Shown piece after piece: positions 25,012-33,037 of a stretch of DNA of 35,819 nt; within the stretch, counting starts at the first letter, position 1; each line of letters begins with the position of its first letter. The stretch lies in the NCBI GenBank assembly GCA_021808105.1, contig JAKBCC010000031.1:1-35819 (forward strand), read 5' to 3'. Both the position numbers and the translations under genes were made by a program. This DNA comes from Planctomycetota bacterium (lineage in GTDB: Bacteria; Planctomycetota; Phycisphaerae; WQYP01). The notes beneath the pieces are model-generated. The model saw nothing but the letters and a program-made list of their open reading frames with translations. It had not been told where the DNA came from and searched no databases.

Positions 25012-26093
25012 TACCCCGTGCTGCGGCCGCCAGCCTGGTCGCGAAGCAGTATGCGCCGTTGCAGCAGATCATGGATGTCGCGCAGGGCGGTATCCTGGGA
25101 GCACCGGGTGAGCTTCGCCCATTTTGATGTGGTAAGCCTTCCTTCAAATCCATTGAGCAGGCGGTTGAGTACTTTGCGTTGACGTTCATTGAATGATTCG
25201 CCCGCATGGCTTCTCCAGAAGCGGGCCTTGAACAGCACAGCTTCAAGTGTGGATTCGGACGCACGCAGGGCACTTTGGAGGCTTAGCAGAAACCAGTGCA
25301 TCCATGGGGTGATGTCAAGCGATCCTTTCTGGCAGCTTTCCAGTATGTCATAGTAGGACTTGCGCTGCTTTTGAATTTGTGCGGACATGCTGTAAAAGCG
25401 TTGCGGCGTATTTTCCGAGCGTGCCAGCATCATATCGGCGATGGCTCGGGCGATGCGCCCGTTACCATCTTCAAACGGGTGGATGGTAACAAACCAGAAG
25501 TGCGCAATCGCGGCGGCCATCACCGGATCGAGGTGCGGTGCACCACGGCACCATTGTATAAAGCGGGCCATTTCTCTGGCAACCCGGTCATGGCCGGGTG
25601 CCTCGTAATGGATTGTTTCACGCCCCATGGGGCCGGATACAACCTGCATCGGGCCGCTTTCACGCGAGCGCCATGAGCCAACGGTAATACGTCGCAGGCC
25701 GCTTCTGCCGGTCGGAAATAATGCGCCGTGCCAACCGAAAAGGCGTTCCCGGGTCAAAGGCGCGGCAAAATTGCCGGTAGCGTCCAGCACGATTTCAACA
25801 ATGCCCTCTACGTTGCGGTCAATTTGGCCCAGCGAGCCGAGGTCCAAGCCCAGTCGCCCTGCAAGTGATGATCGTACCGATTGTGTGTCCAGCACCTGTC
25901 CTTCAATGGCACTGGTTTGTAAAACATCCTGCGCCAATGTTTCAAGGGTTGCTTCCTGACGCAACTGGAATCCGAGACATTCCATCCGCCCCAGCAACCG
26001 TCCCTGCAGGTGACGCACTTCCACCAGTAAGACAGCAAGCTCGGATGTATTCCACTGAAATTTCGGCCATTGTGGCTGCTGGTAAATATACAT
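24990..26093 (-). CDS. Fic-domain protein (probable AMP transferase) with self-inhibitory motif
   Basis: A 367-residue protein expected to transfer AMP from ATP to a target hydroxyl. N-terminal YIYQQPQWPKFQWN matches the domain commonly preceding Fic in chromosomal family members. TSAIEG at 60-65 is the inhibitory helix motif (S/T)xxxE(G/N) that blocks the active site in class II Fic proteins. The catalytic HPFEDGNGRIAR is at 205-216, complete. The last 75 residues look like a winged helix (LTTSKWAKLTRCSQDTALRD, then LLQRRILL), so DNA binding is likely. ATG 26093 is chosen because a strong promoter and ribosome site lie just upstream and an earlier ATG would precede the promoter. Target unknown. 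Confidence 0.92.
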   Translation of the reverse strand: MYIYQQPQWPKFQWNTSELAVLLVEVRHLQGRLLGRMECLGFQLRQEATLETLAQDVLQTSAIEGQVLDTQSVRSSLAGRLGLDLGSLGQIDRNVEGIVEIVLDATGNFAAPLTRERLFGWHGALFPTGRSGLRRITVGSWRSRESGPMQVVSGPMGRETIHYEAPGHDRVAREMARFIQWCRGAPHLDPVMAAAIAHFWFVTIHPFEDGNGRIARAIADMMLARSENTPQRFYSMSAQIQKQRKSYYDILESCQKGSLDITPWMHWFLLSLQSALRASESTLEAVLFKARFWRSHAGESFNERQRKVLNRLLNGFEGRLTTSKWAKLTRCSQDTALRDIHDLLQRRILLRDQAGGRSTGYQLFPLG

Positions 26094-26101
26094 CGCGTAT
26101 T

Positions 26102-26120
26102 CTCCGCAAAATCTGCGGAG
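26102..26120 (-). promoter_or_regulatory. Inverted repeat over the fic transcription start
   Basis: Perfect 7-bp arms ctccgca and tgcggag around five bases. It lies between the -10 box and the start codon, covering the expected +1, and its end includes the GGAG ribosome site. It can act as an operator or as a stem hiding the ribosome site. Confidence 0.55.
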
Positions 26121-26149
26121 ATTATACATGGTTTTCACCGCATCTGCAA
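26121..26149 (-). promoter_or_regulatory. Strong promoter of fic
   Basis: Read on the minus strand, TTGCAG (26149-26144) and a perfect TATAAT (26126-26121) are separated by 17 bases. Transcription should begin near 26114, giving a leader of about 20 bases. This fixes the fic start codon downstream at 26093. Confidence 0.7.
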
Positions 26150-26151
26150 GG

Positions 26152-26201
26152 TTAATCACCGCATTACATGCGGTAATTAAGGGGCCTATTCACCGCATTA
26201 C
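26152..26201. promoter_or_regulatory. Near-perfect 29-base palindrome and direct repeats upstream of fic
   Basis: Bases 26152-26180 form 13-base arms (ttaatcaccgcat and atgcggtaattaa) that pair at 12 of 13 positions over a 3-base centre. caccgcattac occurs at 26157-26167 and again exactly at 26191-26201. The octamer caccgcat occurs a third time at 26136-26143, between the -35 and -10 boxes. Repeated half-sites around one promoter suggest a cooperative repressor, perhaps Fic itself through its winged helix (inference). Confidence 0.55.
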
Positions 26202-26265
26202 TGGAGAAACCGCACTGCGACGCAGCTTTACCATCATGTTGAGATACGCCATCGCCGTCATCTGT

Positions 26266-26339
26266 AGAGCACCAGATGATTAATCCGGTGGTTGATCCAG
26301 TGCCGCCGACCAACCACCGGGTTATCACCACGGTGCTCT
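26266..26339. repeat. Dispersed palindromic repeat, copy 1 (arms agagcacc... / ...ggtgctct)
   Basis: Two 32-base arms (26266-26297 and 26308-26339) are imperfect reverse complements around a 10-base loop. The right arm, 26309-26339, is identical over 31 bases to the reverse complement of 34300-34330. Similarity continues about 17 bases beyond, over the acgcga and tgcc blocks. This is a REP- or MITE-like element. Confidence 0.75.
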
Positions 26340-26372
26340 GTGACGCGACGATGCCCAAGGTGCCAAAAATCG

Positions 26373-26401
26373 TCCCGGCGCGCCGGGATCGCAACCCGGC
26401 G
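26373..26401. promoter_or_regulatory. Three mutually exclusive GC-rich hairpin arms
   Basis: cccggcg (26374-26380), cgccggg (26381-26387) and cccggcg (26395-26401). The middle arm can pair with either side. tcccggcgcgccggga at 26373-26388 is also a perfect DNA palindrome. It lies 125 bases before the flavoreductase start, with no T-run. Confidence 0.4.
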
Positions 26402-26525
26402 ATTATTCGGACAGGCTCCTTGCGATTTTCCTGCATGGCGGTCAGCTTTCCCGGCGGCGGAAACGTATACTACAAAGCGGCGTCACGTTTGGGGACGCAA
26501 AATATATGGCTTAAGGATCGGAAAT

Positions 26526-28100
26526 ATGGCAACATCCGCAGCGGAGGCCGCGAACACAACGGTCGATACCATGCCTGAGGAAGCATCTACCCGGCACCGT
26601 CGGGCAGTTCTCCTGATCGTGTTATATGTGGCCGCTCTGCTTGGCCCGCTGGCCTTGGCATCCACCGGCGGCGTCGTGCCTGCCGGGCAGTTTATCAAAC
26701 AGATCGCATTAGGCCTGGGGCTGGCCGGCTTGATGATCATCGCAACGAGCTTTATTCTGGCCGCCCGATATTACTGGGTTACGGATCCCTTTGGTCTGGA
26801 TGCCGTGATGCTTTTCCACCGCAGAATGGCCATTGTCGGCTTTTGTGCGATTCTCCTGCATATTGCCCTGTTGTCCTACCTGAATATCGGTCTGCTAACG
26901 CGGTTATGGCTGCCCTGGCATTTACAGTTGGGGCGAATTGCGATTCTGTTGCTGACGGCTCAGATTATTGTAAGCATTTATAGATCGCAACTGCGAGTTG
27001 AATTTGAAAAATGGCGCGTCACGCATCGCTTTGTGGGGCTGGCGGTACTGGTTGTCGCCTTTACCCACGGCCTGCTTTCCAGCGGAGCTTTTGCGCCATG
27101 GCCGCTGCGGATTGCCGTGGCGATAGTGATAGCAGCGGCATTCTGGTCCCTGATCTGGAGTCATATCGTTCAGCCGCGCCGCCTGAAGGAATATCGGTAT
27201 GTGGTTCAGTCGGTTGGCAAGATCAGCGCGGGCGTGTGGCAAATTAAATTACAGCCGGGGGCCGGGGGACGGTCTTTGCGCTACCGTCCGGGACAATTTG
27301 CTTTTTTCCATTTTCACCGTACCGGCGCTGATGCCCCGGGAGAAGAACACGCCTGGACCATTGCCTCCAGCCCCAGTGAGACGGATGGACTTATGTTGGC
27401 CATCAAAGAGCTTGGCGATTTCACGCGCACCATCGGCATGACCCAGCCGGGCGATGTGGTCACGGTGCATGGGCCATTCGGTCGATTTTCCCATCGCCTC
27501 CACAGGGGAAATGATGAACTGGTGTTTATCGCCGGCGGTATCGGCATCACACCGTTTCGCAGCATGATCCGGTGGTTGACTGATCGTGCGGAAAATCGGC
27601 GGGTACTGCTGTTATATGCCAATAAATCCGCCGGCGATATTCCTTTTTTTGACGAACTGGAGCAATTGCGTAACCGCAGCGAGGGTCGCGTTCGAGTGGT
27701 TCATGTATTAAGCCGGGCGGATGAACAATGGCACGGTGAAAAAGGCCGCATCGACATGGCGTTGCTAAAAAAATACTGCAAGGATGATTTGAATGGAAAA
27801 ACATTCTGGATTTGCGGCCCCGGCGCGTTTACTGCCGGTATGATCCAGGCACTGCGGGAAGCCGGCGTCGCGGAAGCAAAGATTCACAACGAAGCCTTTT
27901 GTCTGCTGCACGCCCCCGTGCAGGCGGACGGTCGTGGCCGCCGCCTTAAAGCAATTACAGCGGCAATTTCCTGCGCTCTCCTGCTGATGGTGGTGTTATT
28001 CGCACTGATTCGCACCGATTTTCTTGCGGCACGCGGCAAAGGTAATCCTCACGCGCGGCAGAGGCCCAGGCACCGCCATGTTGAACCGGGCCTCCGGTGA
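26526..28100 (+). CDS. Membrane-bound flavin/NAD(P)H reductase with ferric-reductase-like haem domain
   Basis: A 524-residue inner-membrane electron-transfer protein. About six helices at 27-215 form a ferric-reductase/NOX-like domain. His98 and His112, and His167 and His181, make two H-x13-H pairs fitting two b-type haems. Next is an FNR-like module: YRPGQFAFF (254-262) and EHAWTIASSP (274-283) for FAD, GGIGITPFRSMI (337-348), LLYANKSAGDIPFFDEL and FWICGPGAF for NAD(P)H. Near 483-503 is an extra C-terminal helix, followed by a basic His/Arg-rich tail; these are unusual. It probably moves electrons from NAD(P)H across the membrane to metal ions or oxygen (inference). ATG 26526 has AAGGA eight bases upstream. 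Confidence 0.85.
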   Translation: MATSAAEAANTTVDTMPEEASTRHRRAVLLIVLYVAALLGPLALASTGGVVPAGQFIKQIALGLGLAGLMIIATSFILAARYYWVTDPFGLDAVMLFHRRMAIVGFCAILLHIALLSYLNIGLLTRLWLPWHLQLGRIAILLLTAQIIVSIYRSQLRVEFEKWRVTHRFVGLAVLVVAFTHGLLSSGAFAPWPLRIAVAIVIAAAFWSLIWSHIVQPRRLKEYRYVVQSVGKISAGVWQIKLQPGAGGRSLRYRPGQFAFFHFHRTGADAPGEEHAWTIASSPSETDGLMLAIKELGDFTRTIGMTQPGDVVTVHGPFGRFSHRLHRGNDELVFIAGGIGITPFRSMIRWLTDRAENRRVLLLYANKSAGDIPFFDELEQLRNRSEGRVRVVHVLSRADEQWHGEKGRIDMALLKKYCKDDLNGKTFWICGPGAFTAGMIQALREAGVAEAKIHNEAFCLLHAPVQADGRGRRLKAITAAISCALLLMVVLFALIRTDFLAARGKGNPHARQRPRHRHVEPGLR

Positions 28101-28170
28101 AAATAGTTTCCAACGTAAAAACGCCGCCGCGAATGTTTCCCACATCAGCCTCCAACCCCAGCCACGATGC

Positions 28171-28190
28171 GCCCCATAGCTCAATGGGGC
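28171..28190 (+). terminator. Hairpin between convergent genes
   Basis: gccccat and atggggc form a perfect 7-bp stem with loop agctca, 70 bases after the flavoreductase stop and 65 before the doxX stop on the other strand. There is no T-run, so if it ends transcription it is not a classic intrinsic terminator. Confidence 0.4.
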
Positions 28191-28254
28191 AGCGTTGAGT
28201 TTGAATCGAAATATAACTTAATCACACGTTATTGTTTCCGACGGCGCGCTGGAC

Positions 28255-28701
28255 TTATGCGCCGCCCGGCCGTACGCCGCGGAATAGTGCTCCCAGCGTG
28301 AAGCGTCCCGGCCCCATAAGGAACATCGCCACGACGATCACCAGCAGGCACAAAGGATATTCGCATCCGTTATTCATGACATTGAATCCGTGGCCATGAG
28401 TAACCCATGTCGCCACCATCATGTTAACAGCCAGGGGAACAGCGATAATGCGCAGGCCCGTACCGACCAGAAAAATCAGGCCGCCAAAAAATTCAGCACA
28501 GGCGCTAAGAACAGCACTGACCCATGGCATGGGCATGCCCATGGAAACAATCATGCCGTGCCAGCCCTTCAGGCCGGGTCCGCCAAAGGCGCCAAATAGT
28601 TTTTGCGAACCGTGATATAAGAAAATGGCCGCAATAATCAGCCTGATCAACAGCAGGGCAACATCCTGCGTCGATGTGGTGGATCGGTTGTAACTAGCCA
28701 T
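28255..28701 (-). CDS. DoxX family membrane protein
   Basis: A 148-residue inner-membrane protein of four helices. LLLIRLIIAAIFLYHGSQKL at residues 16-35 is the hallmark first helix of DoxX proteins, followed by the glycine-rich GAFGGPGLKGW loop, the helix AVLSACAEFFGGLIFLVG, and a last helix LLVIVVAMFLMGPGRFTLG. DoxX relatives appear in quinone or thiol redox complexes, but the exact role is open. AGGAG precedes the ATG. It is followed upstream by dapA on the same strand with an 85-base gap, so it may have its own promoter. Confidence 0.88.
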   Translation of the reverse strand: MASYNRSTTSTQDVALLLIRLIIAAIFLYHGSQKLFGAFGGPGLKGWHGMIVSMGMPMPWVSAVLSACAEFFGGLIFLVGTGLRIIAVPLAVNMMVATWVTHGHGFNVMNNGCEYPLCLLVIVVAMFLMGPGRFTLGALFRGVRPGGA

Positions 28702-28786
28702 AAATTCTCCTGAAAGTTCGATGGGCGAACAACAACTTCAACGATGTTACCATACCCTTATTGCCGGTTGCCAGTGTACAATAAAC

Positions 28787-29656
28787 TTACAGCATCCCGG
28801 CGTTAATAAGTGCCTGGGTCAACACTTCACGATTGGCCTCCGCCATTTCGCACAACGGCAACCGCATTTCGCCTGTGTCGCGACCCAATAAGGCCATCGC
28901 GGTTTTTACGGGAATTGGATTGGTTTCGATGAATAGCACTTTGCACAGCGCGAAAAGTTTGTGGTGAATGCTGCGAGCCAATGCGAAATTACCCGCATTT
29001 ACCGCATCCACCAGGCTTCGCACCTGCCCGGGCACAATATTGCTGGCCACGCTTATCACACCTTTGGCTCCCACTGCCATCATCGGCAGCGTCATGGAAT
29101 CATCACCGGACAGCAAGGTCAGGCCCGCCGAAGCGGCTTCGGTGGTTAAATCAATATTGCCCGCAGCATCTTTTACCGCGACAATATTTTTGAAATCTTT
29201 TATCAATCGTACCATCGTGCCGACACTCATGGTAATCCCGGTGCGGCCCGGAATGTTGTACAGCACAATGGGAATATCCGTCGCCTGGGCCACCGCTTTG
29301 AAATGTCGATACAGTCCTTCCTGTGTGGGCTTGTTGTAATAGGGATTGACCATCAGCGCAGCGTCGGCACCGGCGGATTTGGCAAACTGGGTCAGTTCGA
29401 TGGCTTCATCGGTGCTGTTGGAACCCGTTCCCGCAATCACCTTCAGGCCCGTACCGCGCGCCGCTTTGACGGCAATTTCAATAACCCGTTTGTGCTCCGC
29501 ATGGGATAACGTCGGCGATTCTCCCGTCGTGCCTACCGGAACAATACCCTGTAACTGATGCTGCGCCTGAAATCCAATCTGCTTTTCAAACGCGGCAACA
29601 TCCAGAACATTGTTGCGAAAAGGCGTGATTAACGCGGTAAATGTGCCATGAAACAT
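28787..29656 (-). CDS. dapA: 4-hydroxy-tetrahydrodipicolinate synthase
   Basis: A 289-residue TIM-barrel aldolase that condenses pyruvate with aspartate semialdehyde, the first committed step to diaminopimelate and lysine. VGTTGESPTL (41-50), YYNKP (106-110), Tyr133 and Arg138 in YNIPGRTG, and the Schiff-base Lys162 in VAVKDAAGN are all present. Length is normal. GGAG lies nine bases before the ATG. pdxJ ends 26 bases upstream on the same strand, so the two are likely co-transcribed. Confidence 0.96.
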   Translation of the reverse strand: MFHGTFTALITPFRNNVLDVAAFEKQIGFQAQHQLQGIVPVGTTGESPTLSHAEHKRVIEIAVKAARGTGLKVIAGTGSNSTDEAIELTQFAKSAGADAALMVNPYYNKPTQEGLYRHFKAVAQATDIPIVLYNIPGRTGITMSVGTMVRLIKDFKNIVAVKDAAGNIDLTTEAASAGLTLLSGDDSMTLPMMAVGAKGVISVASNIVPGQVRSLVDAVNAGNFALARSIHHKLFALCKVLFIETNPIPVKTAMALLGRDTGEMRLPLCEMAEANREVLTQALINAGML

Positions 29657-29682
29657 GTATCAAACTCCATCATAATTCAATT

Positions 29683-30405
29683 TCAGCCCACGCCTGACAT
29701 CGCGATTTTCATGCGGGCCACCGCTTCCCGCAGTCCGATGAACAGGCTGCGGCTTACAATGGCGTGGCCAATGTGCAATTCACTTAAGTGCGGCAAGCGG
29801 GCGATGGTTTGCACATTGGTGTAATTCAGGCCATGGCCGGCATTCAACTGCATGCCGGAATTCAAAATTTCCTCACCAGCCGCCCGCACGCGTTCAAATT
29901 CTTTATCCCGAGCGGGACCGGCAGTGGCCAAGGCATAGGGGCCGGTGTGCAATTCACAAATCGTAAAGCCGGCTTGTTGTGCCGCATGGACCTGGCGCAG
30001 ATCGGCATCAATAAAGGCGCTGCAGGTTATGCCCATGTCGCTAAGGCGTCTTACCACTGTGGAAATGGCCCGGTTATTGGCTGCGACATCCAAGCCGCCT
30101 TCTGTGGTTACTTCCGTGCGCTTTTCGGGTACCAGCGTTGCCATCGCGGGTTTAACGCGCCGGGCAATTGCCACCATTTCCTTCAGGGCCGCCATTTCCA
30201 GATTCAGCGGTACCTGAACGCTTTGCCGCAGCAGTTCCACATCGCGATCCTGAATATGCCGCCGATCTTCGCGCAGATGCACGGTAATTAAATCGGCACC
30301 GCCCAATTCAGCTTCCACAGCCGCCCACACCGGGTCAGGCTCCGTGCCCTGCCGGGCCTGCCGCAGGGTGGCCACATGATCAATATTGACGCCAAGTTTG
30401 GCCAT
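29683..30405 (-). CDS. pdxJ: Pyridoxine 5'-phosphate synthase
   Basis: A 240-residue TIM-barrel enzyme that joins 1-deoxyxylulose 5-phosphate and 3-amino-2-oxopropyl phosphate to make pyridoxine phosphate (vitamin B6). The motifs LGVNIDHVATLRQARQG at the N terminus, ITVHLREDRRHIQDRD, ATLVPEKRTEVTTEGGLDV and LNAGHGLNYTN are textbook. ATG 30405 gives the usual start MAKLGVNIDH. ATG 30417 would add four residues. The DXP-dependent B6 route is therefore present. The leader carries a GC-rich imperfect stem around 30428-30455 (ggccgcgccga/tcggcggcc). Confidence 0.96.
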   Translation of the reverse strand: MAKLGVNIDHVATLRQARQGTEPDPVWAAVEAELGGADLITVHLREDRRHIQDRDVELLRQSVQVPLNLEMAALKEMVAIARRVKPAMATLVPEKRTEVTTEGGLDVAANNRAISTVVRRLSDMGITCSAFIDADLRQVHAAQQAGFTICELHTGPYALATAGPARDKEFERVRAAGEEILNSGMQLNAGHGLNYTNVQTIARLPHLSELHIGHAIVSRSLFIGLREAVARMKIAMSGVG

Positions 30406-30523
30406 TGAATGTTCCATTCGTCATACCGGCCGCGCCGATCTACCCGTCGGCGGCCAAGCCCCATATTTTATCCGTTTGGACGCCGCTTGGCATCCAAGGC
30501 TGATTTTTTTATTCAAAGGTGTC

Positions 30524-30583
30524 TATAATGGCTGGGCCTGCCCAACGAATGGCCGAGATTATTAGGACAGGCTCTAGTATAAA
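30524..30583 (+). promoter_or_regulatory. Candidate promoters and repeated motif upstream of the ABC exporter
   Basis: A perfect TATAAT is at 30524-30529 with TGATTT 17 bases upstream, and a second box TATAAA is at 30578-30583. Between them lies gattattaggacaggctct (30557-30575), which matches 26401-26419 at 17 of 19 bases. A tgggc/gccca stem precedes it. Confidence 0.4.
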
Positions 30584-30606
30584 GTTTCTATCAGGCGAAA
30601 TTATAG

Positions 30607-32610
30607 ATGAAGTCCAGTCGCACGCGATTTAAAGAATTCCGTCAAAAACTCCGCCAGGGATTATTAAAAGGGGATCGACTGGTAGACCCTCATGCCCCAC
30701 GCGTTGATCCACCGCCATCCCACGGCGGCCGGCATTCCATGGGAGGCCCCGCCGGTGAAAAACACACGTTTAAATATTCCAAGCGGCATTTGTTGCAACA
30801 ATACCGGATCATGCTGCGCGGATATTATCGTGCGGTCACAGCCTTGCTGCTGGTGGCCATTGTCAGTTCGGTTGTCGCGCTGACGCCGCCCTATGTTCTG
30901 AAACTGGGCATCGATTATGTTTTTGTACGTAAGCCGCTGCCGATTACCCAACATTTACCGCCCGGCGGTTTGCGGCACTGGTTTTCCGATTCGCCATCGC
31001 ACGGGCTGCTGGCGCTGGTGTTGGCACTGATTGCCGCGGAAATCATCGGCGTAAGCATTTCCTGGATTCGCGTCCTGGCCACGCAGAAACTCAATTATCG
31101 GCTGGCCGCATCCCTGCGGCAGCGCCTGCATGAGCACCTGGCACGCCTGCCGTTAGCGCAACTGGCCGAATATCGCACCGGCGGCATCATCAGCCGCGTG
31201 ATGAGCGATACCGATCAGGTGGTGGGGGGTGTGCAGAATGCCATTGTTAATCCGGTGGGCGCTGTATTCCGCATGATCTGCATTCTCCTGATTCTCATTG
31301 CCACCAACTGGAAGCTCTTCGCGGTTGCTGCGGCCCTGATTCCGCCGGTGGTGCTGATTCACCTTTTAATATTTCGCCGCCTGCGCCCCATGTGGCGGAA
31401 TATTCAGGATGATCGCGGAATGCTCTCCTCACGGGTGAGCGATCTATTTTCCGGCATCCGGGTCGTGCGCAGTTTTCGGCGTGAACGCAGTGAACATAAG
31501 GAATTTGGGGCACGGCAATACCTGCTGGTGCGCAAGCAATACTTCACTTCGATTCTGGGCCGACTCCTGGCCACCGGCTGGTCAATTTTCGTGCCGGCCA
31601 TTGGCATTGTCATTATGTGGTATGGCGGCGAACTGGTGCTGCAGGGCAAACTCAAAGTCGGTGATCTGGTGATGTTTGAATTCTACTGCGTGATGCTGCT
31701 GGGACCCATTACGCAAATGATTGATTCCCTGCAAAATCTTCAGCAGAATCTCGGTTCATTGGACCGGGTGTGCGATGTGCTCAATCAACCGCCTGATATG
31801 CCGGACCGGGAAAACGCTCTGGCCATAGCCGAGCCGCCGGGACATATTAACCTCCGTGATATTTCCTTTGGCTATAAGCCCGATCAAACGGTGATTGATC
31901 ATATTACGCTGGATATCCCGGCGGGCTCCATGCTGGCCGTGGTGGGGCCGTCGGGCAGCGGAAAAACCACGCTGGTGAATCTGATTGCCAGGTTTTACGA
32001 TGTTGCTTCCGGTGCCATTCTTCTTGATGGCGCGGATATTCGCGACATTCGCCTGGCGGATTATCGCCGGCAATTTGCCATGGTGTTGCAGGATGTGTAT
32101 CTCTTTGACGGCACGATTATGGAAAATATCGCCTTTGGCCGGCGTAATGCCAATGAAGCGGACATTATTGAGGCCGCCAAAAAGGCCAATGCCCATGAAT
32201 TTATCATGGCCATGGACAACGGCTATCAAACCCCGGTGGGGGAGCGCGGAAATAAACTTTCCGGCGGCCAGAAACAGCGCATCAGTATTGCCCGAGCCAT
32301 TCTGGCTGATCCGCGCATTTTAGTGCTCGATGAGGCCACGAGTTCATTGGATACACATGCGGAAAAACTCATCCAGCAAGCGCTGACGGATCTCATGCAC
32401 AACCGCACCACGATTGTCATTGCCCATCGCTTAAGCACGATTATGCACGCGGATTCCATAGCCGTTCTGGCGGAAGGGAAAATTGTTGAGCAGGGCACGC
32501 ACCAGCAACTCCTGGATAGCCATGGGATTTATCACATGATGTTTACCCAGCAGTTTGAACGCCACCGCGACCCGGCACTGGAACGCATTGAATGGGAAAA
32601 GGTTCTCTGA
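30607..32610 (+). CDS. MsbA-like ABC exporter (fused membrane and ATPase domains)
   Basis: A 667-residue half-transporter that works as a dimer in the inner membrane. Residues 1-65 are a basic cytosolic extension. Six helices lie between about 75 and 385. The ATPase domain has Walker A GPSGSGKTT near 447-455, signature LSGGQKQRISIARA near 549, Walker B ILVLDEATSSLD near 571 and switch His in IAHRLST near 605. The layout is that of lipid A, peptide or multidrug exporters; substrate is unknown. With waaA in this genome a lipid flippase role is possible but unproven. The start lacks a clear ribosome site, so the extension could be shorter. No second half-transporter gene is adjacent, so a homodimer is likely. 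Confidence 0.93.
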   Translation: MKSSRTRFKEFRQKLRQGLLKGDRLVDPHAPRVDPPPSHGGRHSMGGPAGEKHTFKYSKRHLLQQYRIMLRGYYRAVTALLLVAIVSSVVALTPPYVLKLGIDYVFVRKPLPITQHLPPGGLRHWFSDSPSHGLLALVLALIAAEIIGVSISWIRVLATQKLNYRLAASLRQRLHEHLARLPLAQLAEYRTGGIISRVMSDTDQVVGGVQNAIVNPVGAVFRMICILLILIATNWKLFAVAAALIPPVVLIHLLIFRRLRPMWRNIQDDRGMLSSRVSDLFSGIRVVRSFRRERSEHKEFGARQYLLVRKQYFTSILGRLLATGWSIFVPAIGIVIMWYGGELVLQGKLKVGDLVMFEFYCVMLLGPITQMIDSLQNLQQNLGSLDRVCDVLNQPPDMPDRENALAIAEPPGHINLRDISFGYKPDQTVIDHITLDIPAGSMLAVVGPSGSGKTTLVNLIARFYDVASGAILLDGADIRDIRLADYRRQFAMVLQDVYLFDGTIMENIAFGRRNANEADIIEAAKKANAHEFIMAMDNGYQTPVGERGNKLSGGQKQRISIARAILADPRILVLDEATSSLDTHAEKLIQQALTDLMHNRTTIVIAHRLSTIMHADSIAVLAEGKIVEQGTHQQLLDSHGIYHMMFTQQFERHRDPALERIEWEKVL

Positions 32611-32688
32611 TTATGTTATCATGCAGGTCGTAGAAATTGCGGGCAGGCTAGCTGCGATATCACGTCCGTGTTTGATCGGGAGACGCTG

Positions 32689-33000
32689 ATGGATGGCATG
32701 GCACTTTTAGCGATCGCGCAGAACTGGACGGCGGGAATTGTCGGCGGGGGCGTGGCGGTTCTGGTGGTGGCTTGGTTGGCCTTGCGTTATTGGATCGCCA
32801 CCACACATGATCGCGGCAACAAAGACATCCCCACTCCCACCATCAACCGACTCAACCAGCAGGCACTGGAATCCATGGATCCGGACCCGGAAGTTCAGGC
32901 CGCTTTGGCACACAACGAACCAGCGCCTGCTGATCTGCTGAATCTTGTACCCGACGATCAAGACGCTGAATCTGAAAGCCAAAAGCCCAAAACCGACTGA
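32689..33000 (+). CDS. Small single-pass membrane protein, unknown
   Basis: A 103-residue protein with one helix at about residues 15-37 (TAGIVGGGVAVLVVAWLAL) and a 65-residue tail rich in Asp, Glu, Pro and Asn (SMDPDPEVQAAL, then VPDDQDAESE). No family recognised. ATG 32689 follows GGGAG by six bases. A GTG start 21 bases earlier is less likely. It lies 78 bases after the ABC exporter and 37 before queG, so it may be co-transcribed with either. Confidence 0.6.
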   Translation: MDGMALLAIAQNWTAGIVGGGVAVLVVAWLALRYWIATTHDRGNKDIPTPTINRLNQQALESMDPDPEVQAALAHNEPAPADLLNLVPDDQDAESESQKPKTD

Positions 33001-33037
33001 CGCTTCTGAAGTTTGTGAGCACGACCTATTGCCTGAC

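Larger units (their letters stand above)
26094..26525. other. Divergent control region of fic and the flavoreductase (432 bases)
   Basis: No gene is supported. It contains the fic promoter and palindromes (26102-26201), a dispersed palindromic repeat (26266-26339), overlapping GC-rich hairpin arms (26373-26401) and a 19-base motif (26401-26419) also seen at 30557-30575. These parts are described separately. Confidence 0.6.

Noticed and set aside
25530-25560. caccacggcacc text in fic and similar text at 306-340, compared with the dispersed palindromic repeat
   Set aside because: Only short GC-rich matches are shared, without the 31-base arm or the hairpin, so they are not counted as copies.
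26292-26525. N-terminal extension of the flavoreductase by 78 residues
   Set aside because: The extension is Arg/Cys rich and is encoded by the palindromic repeat and hairpins. ATG 26526 has a ribosome site and gives a normal membrane-protein start.
28165-28215. tRNA-like text (tagctcaatggggcagc... gtttgaatcg)
   Set aside because: It resembles a D-arm and T-arm, but the distance between them leaves no room for an anticodon arm, and the acceptor ends do not pair. The strong local hairpin explains the 5' part.
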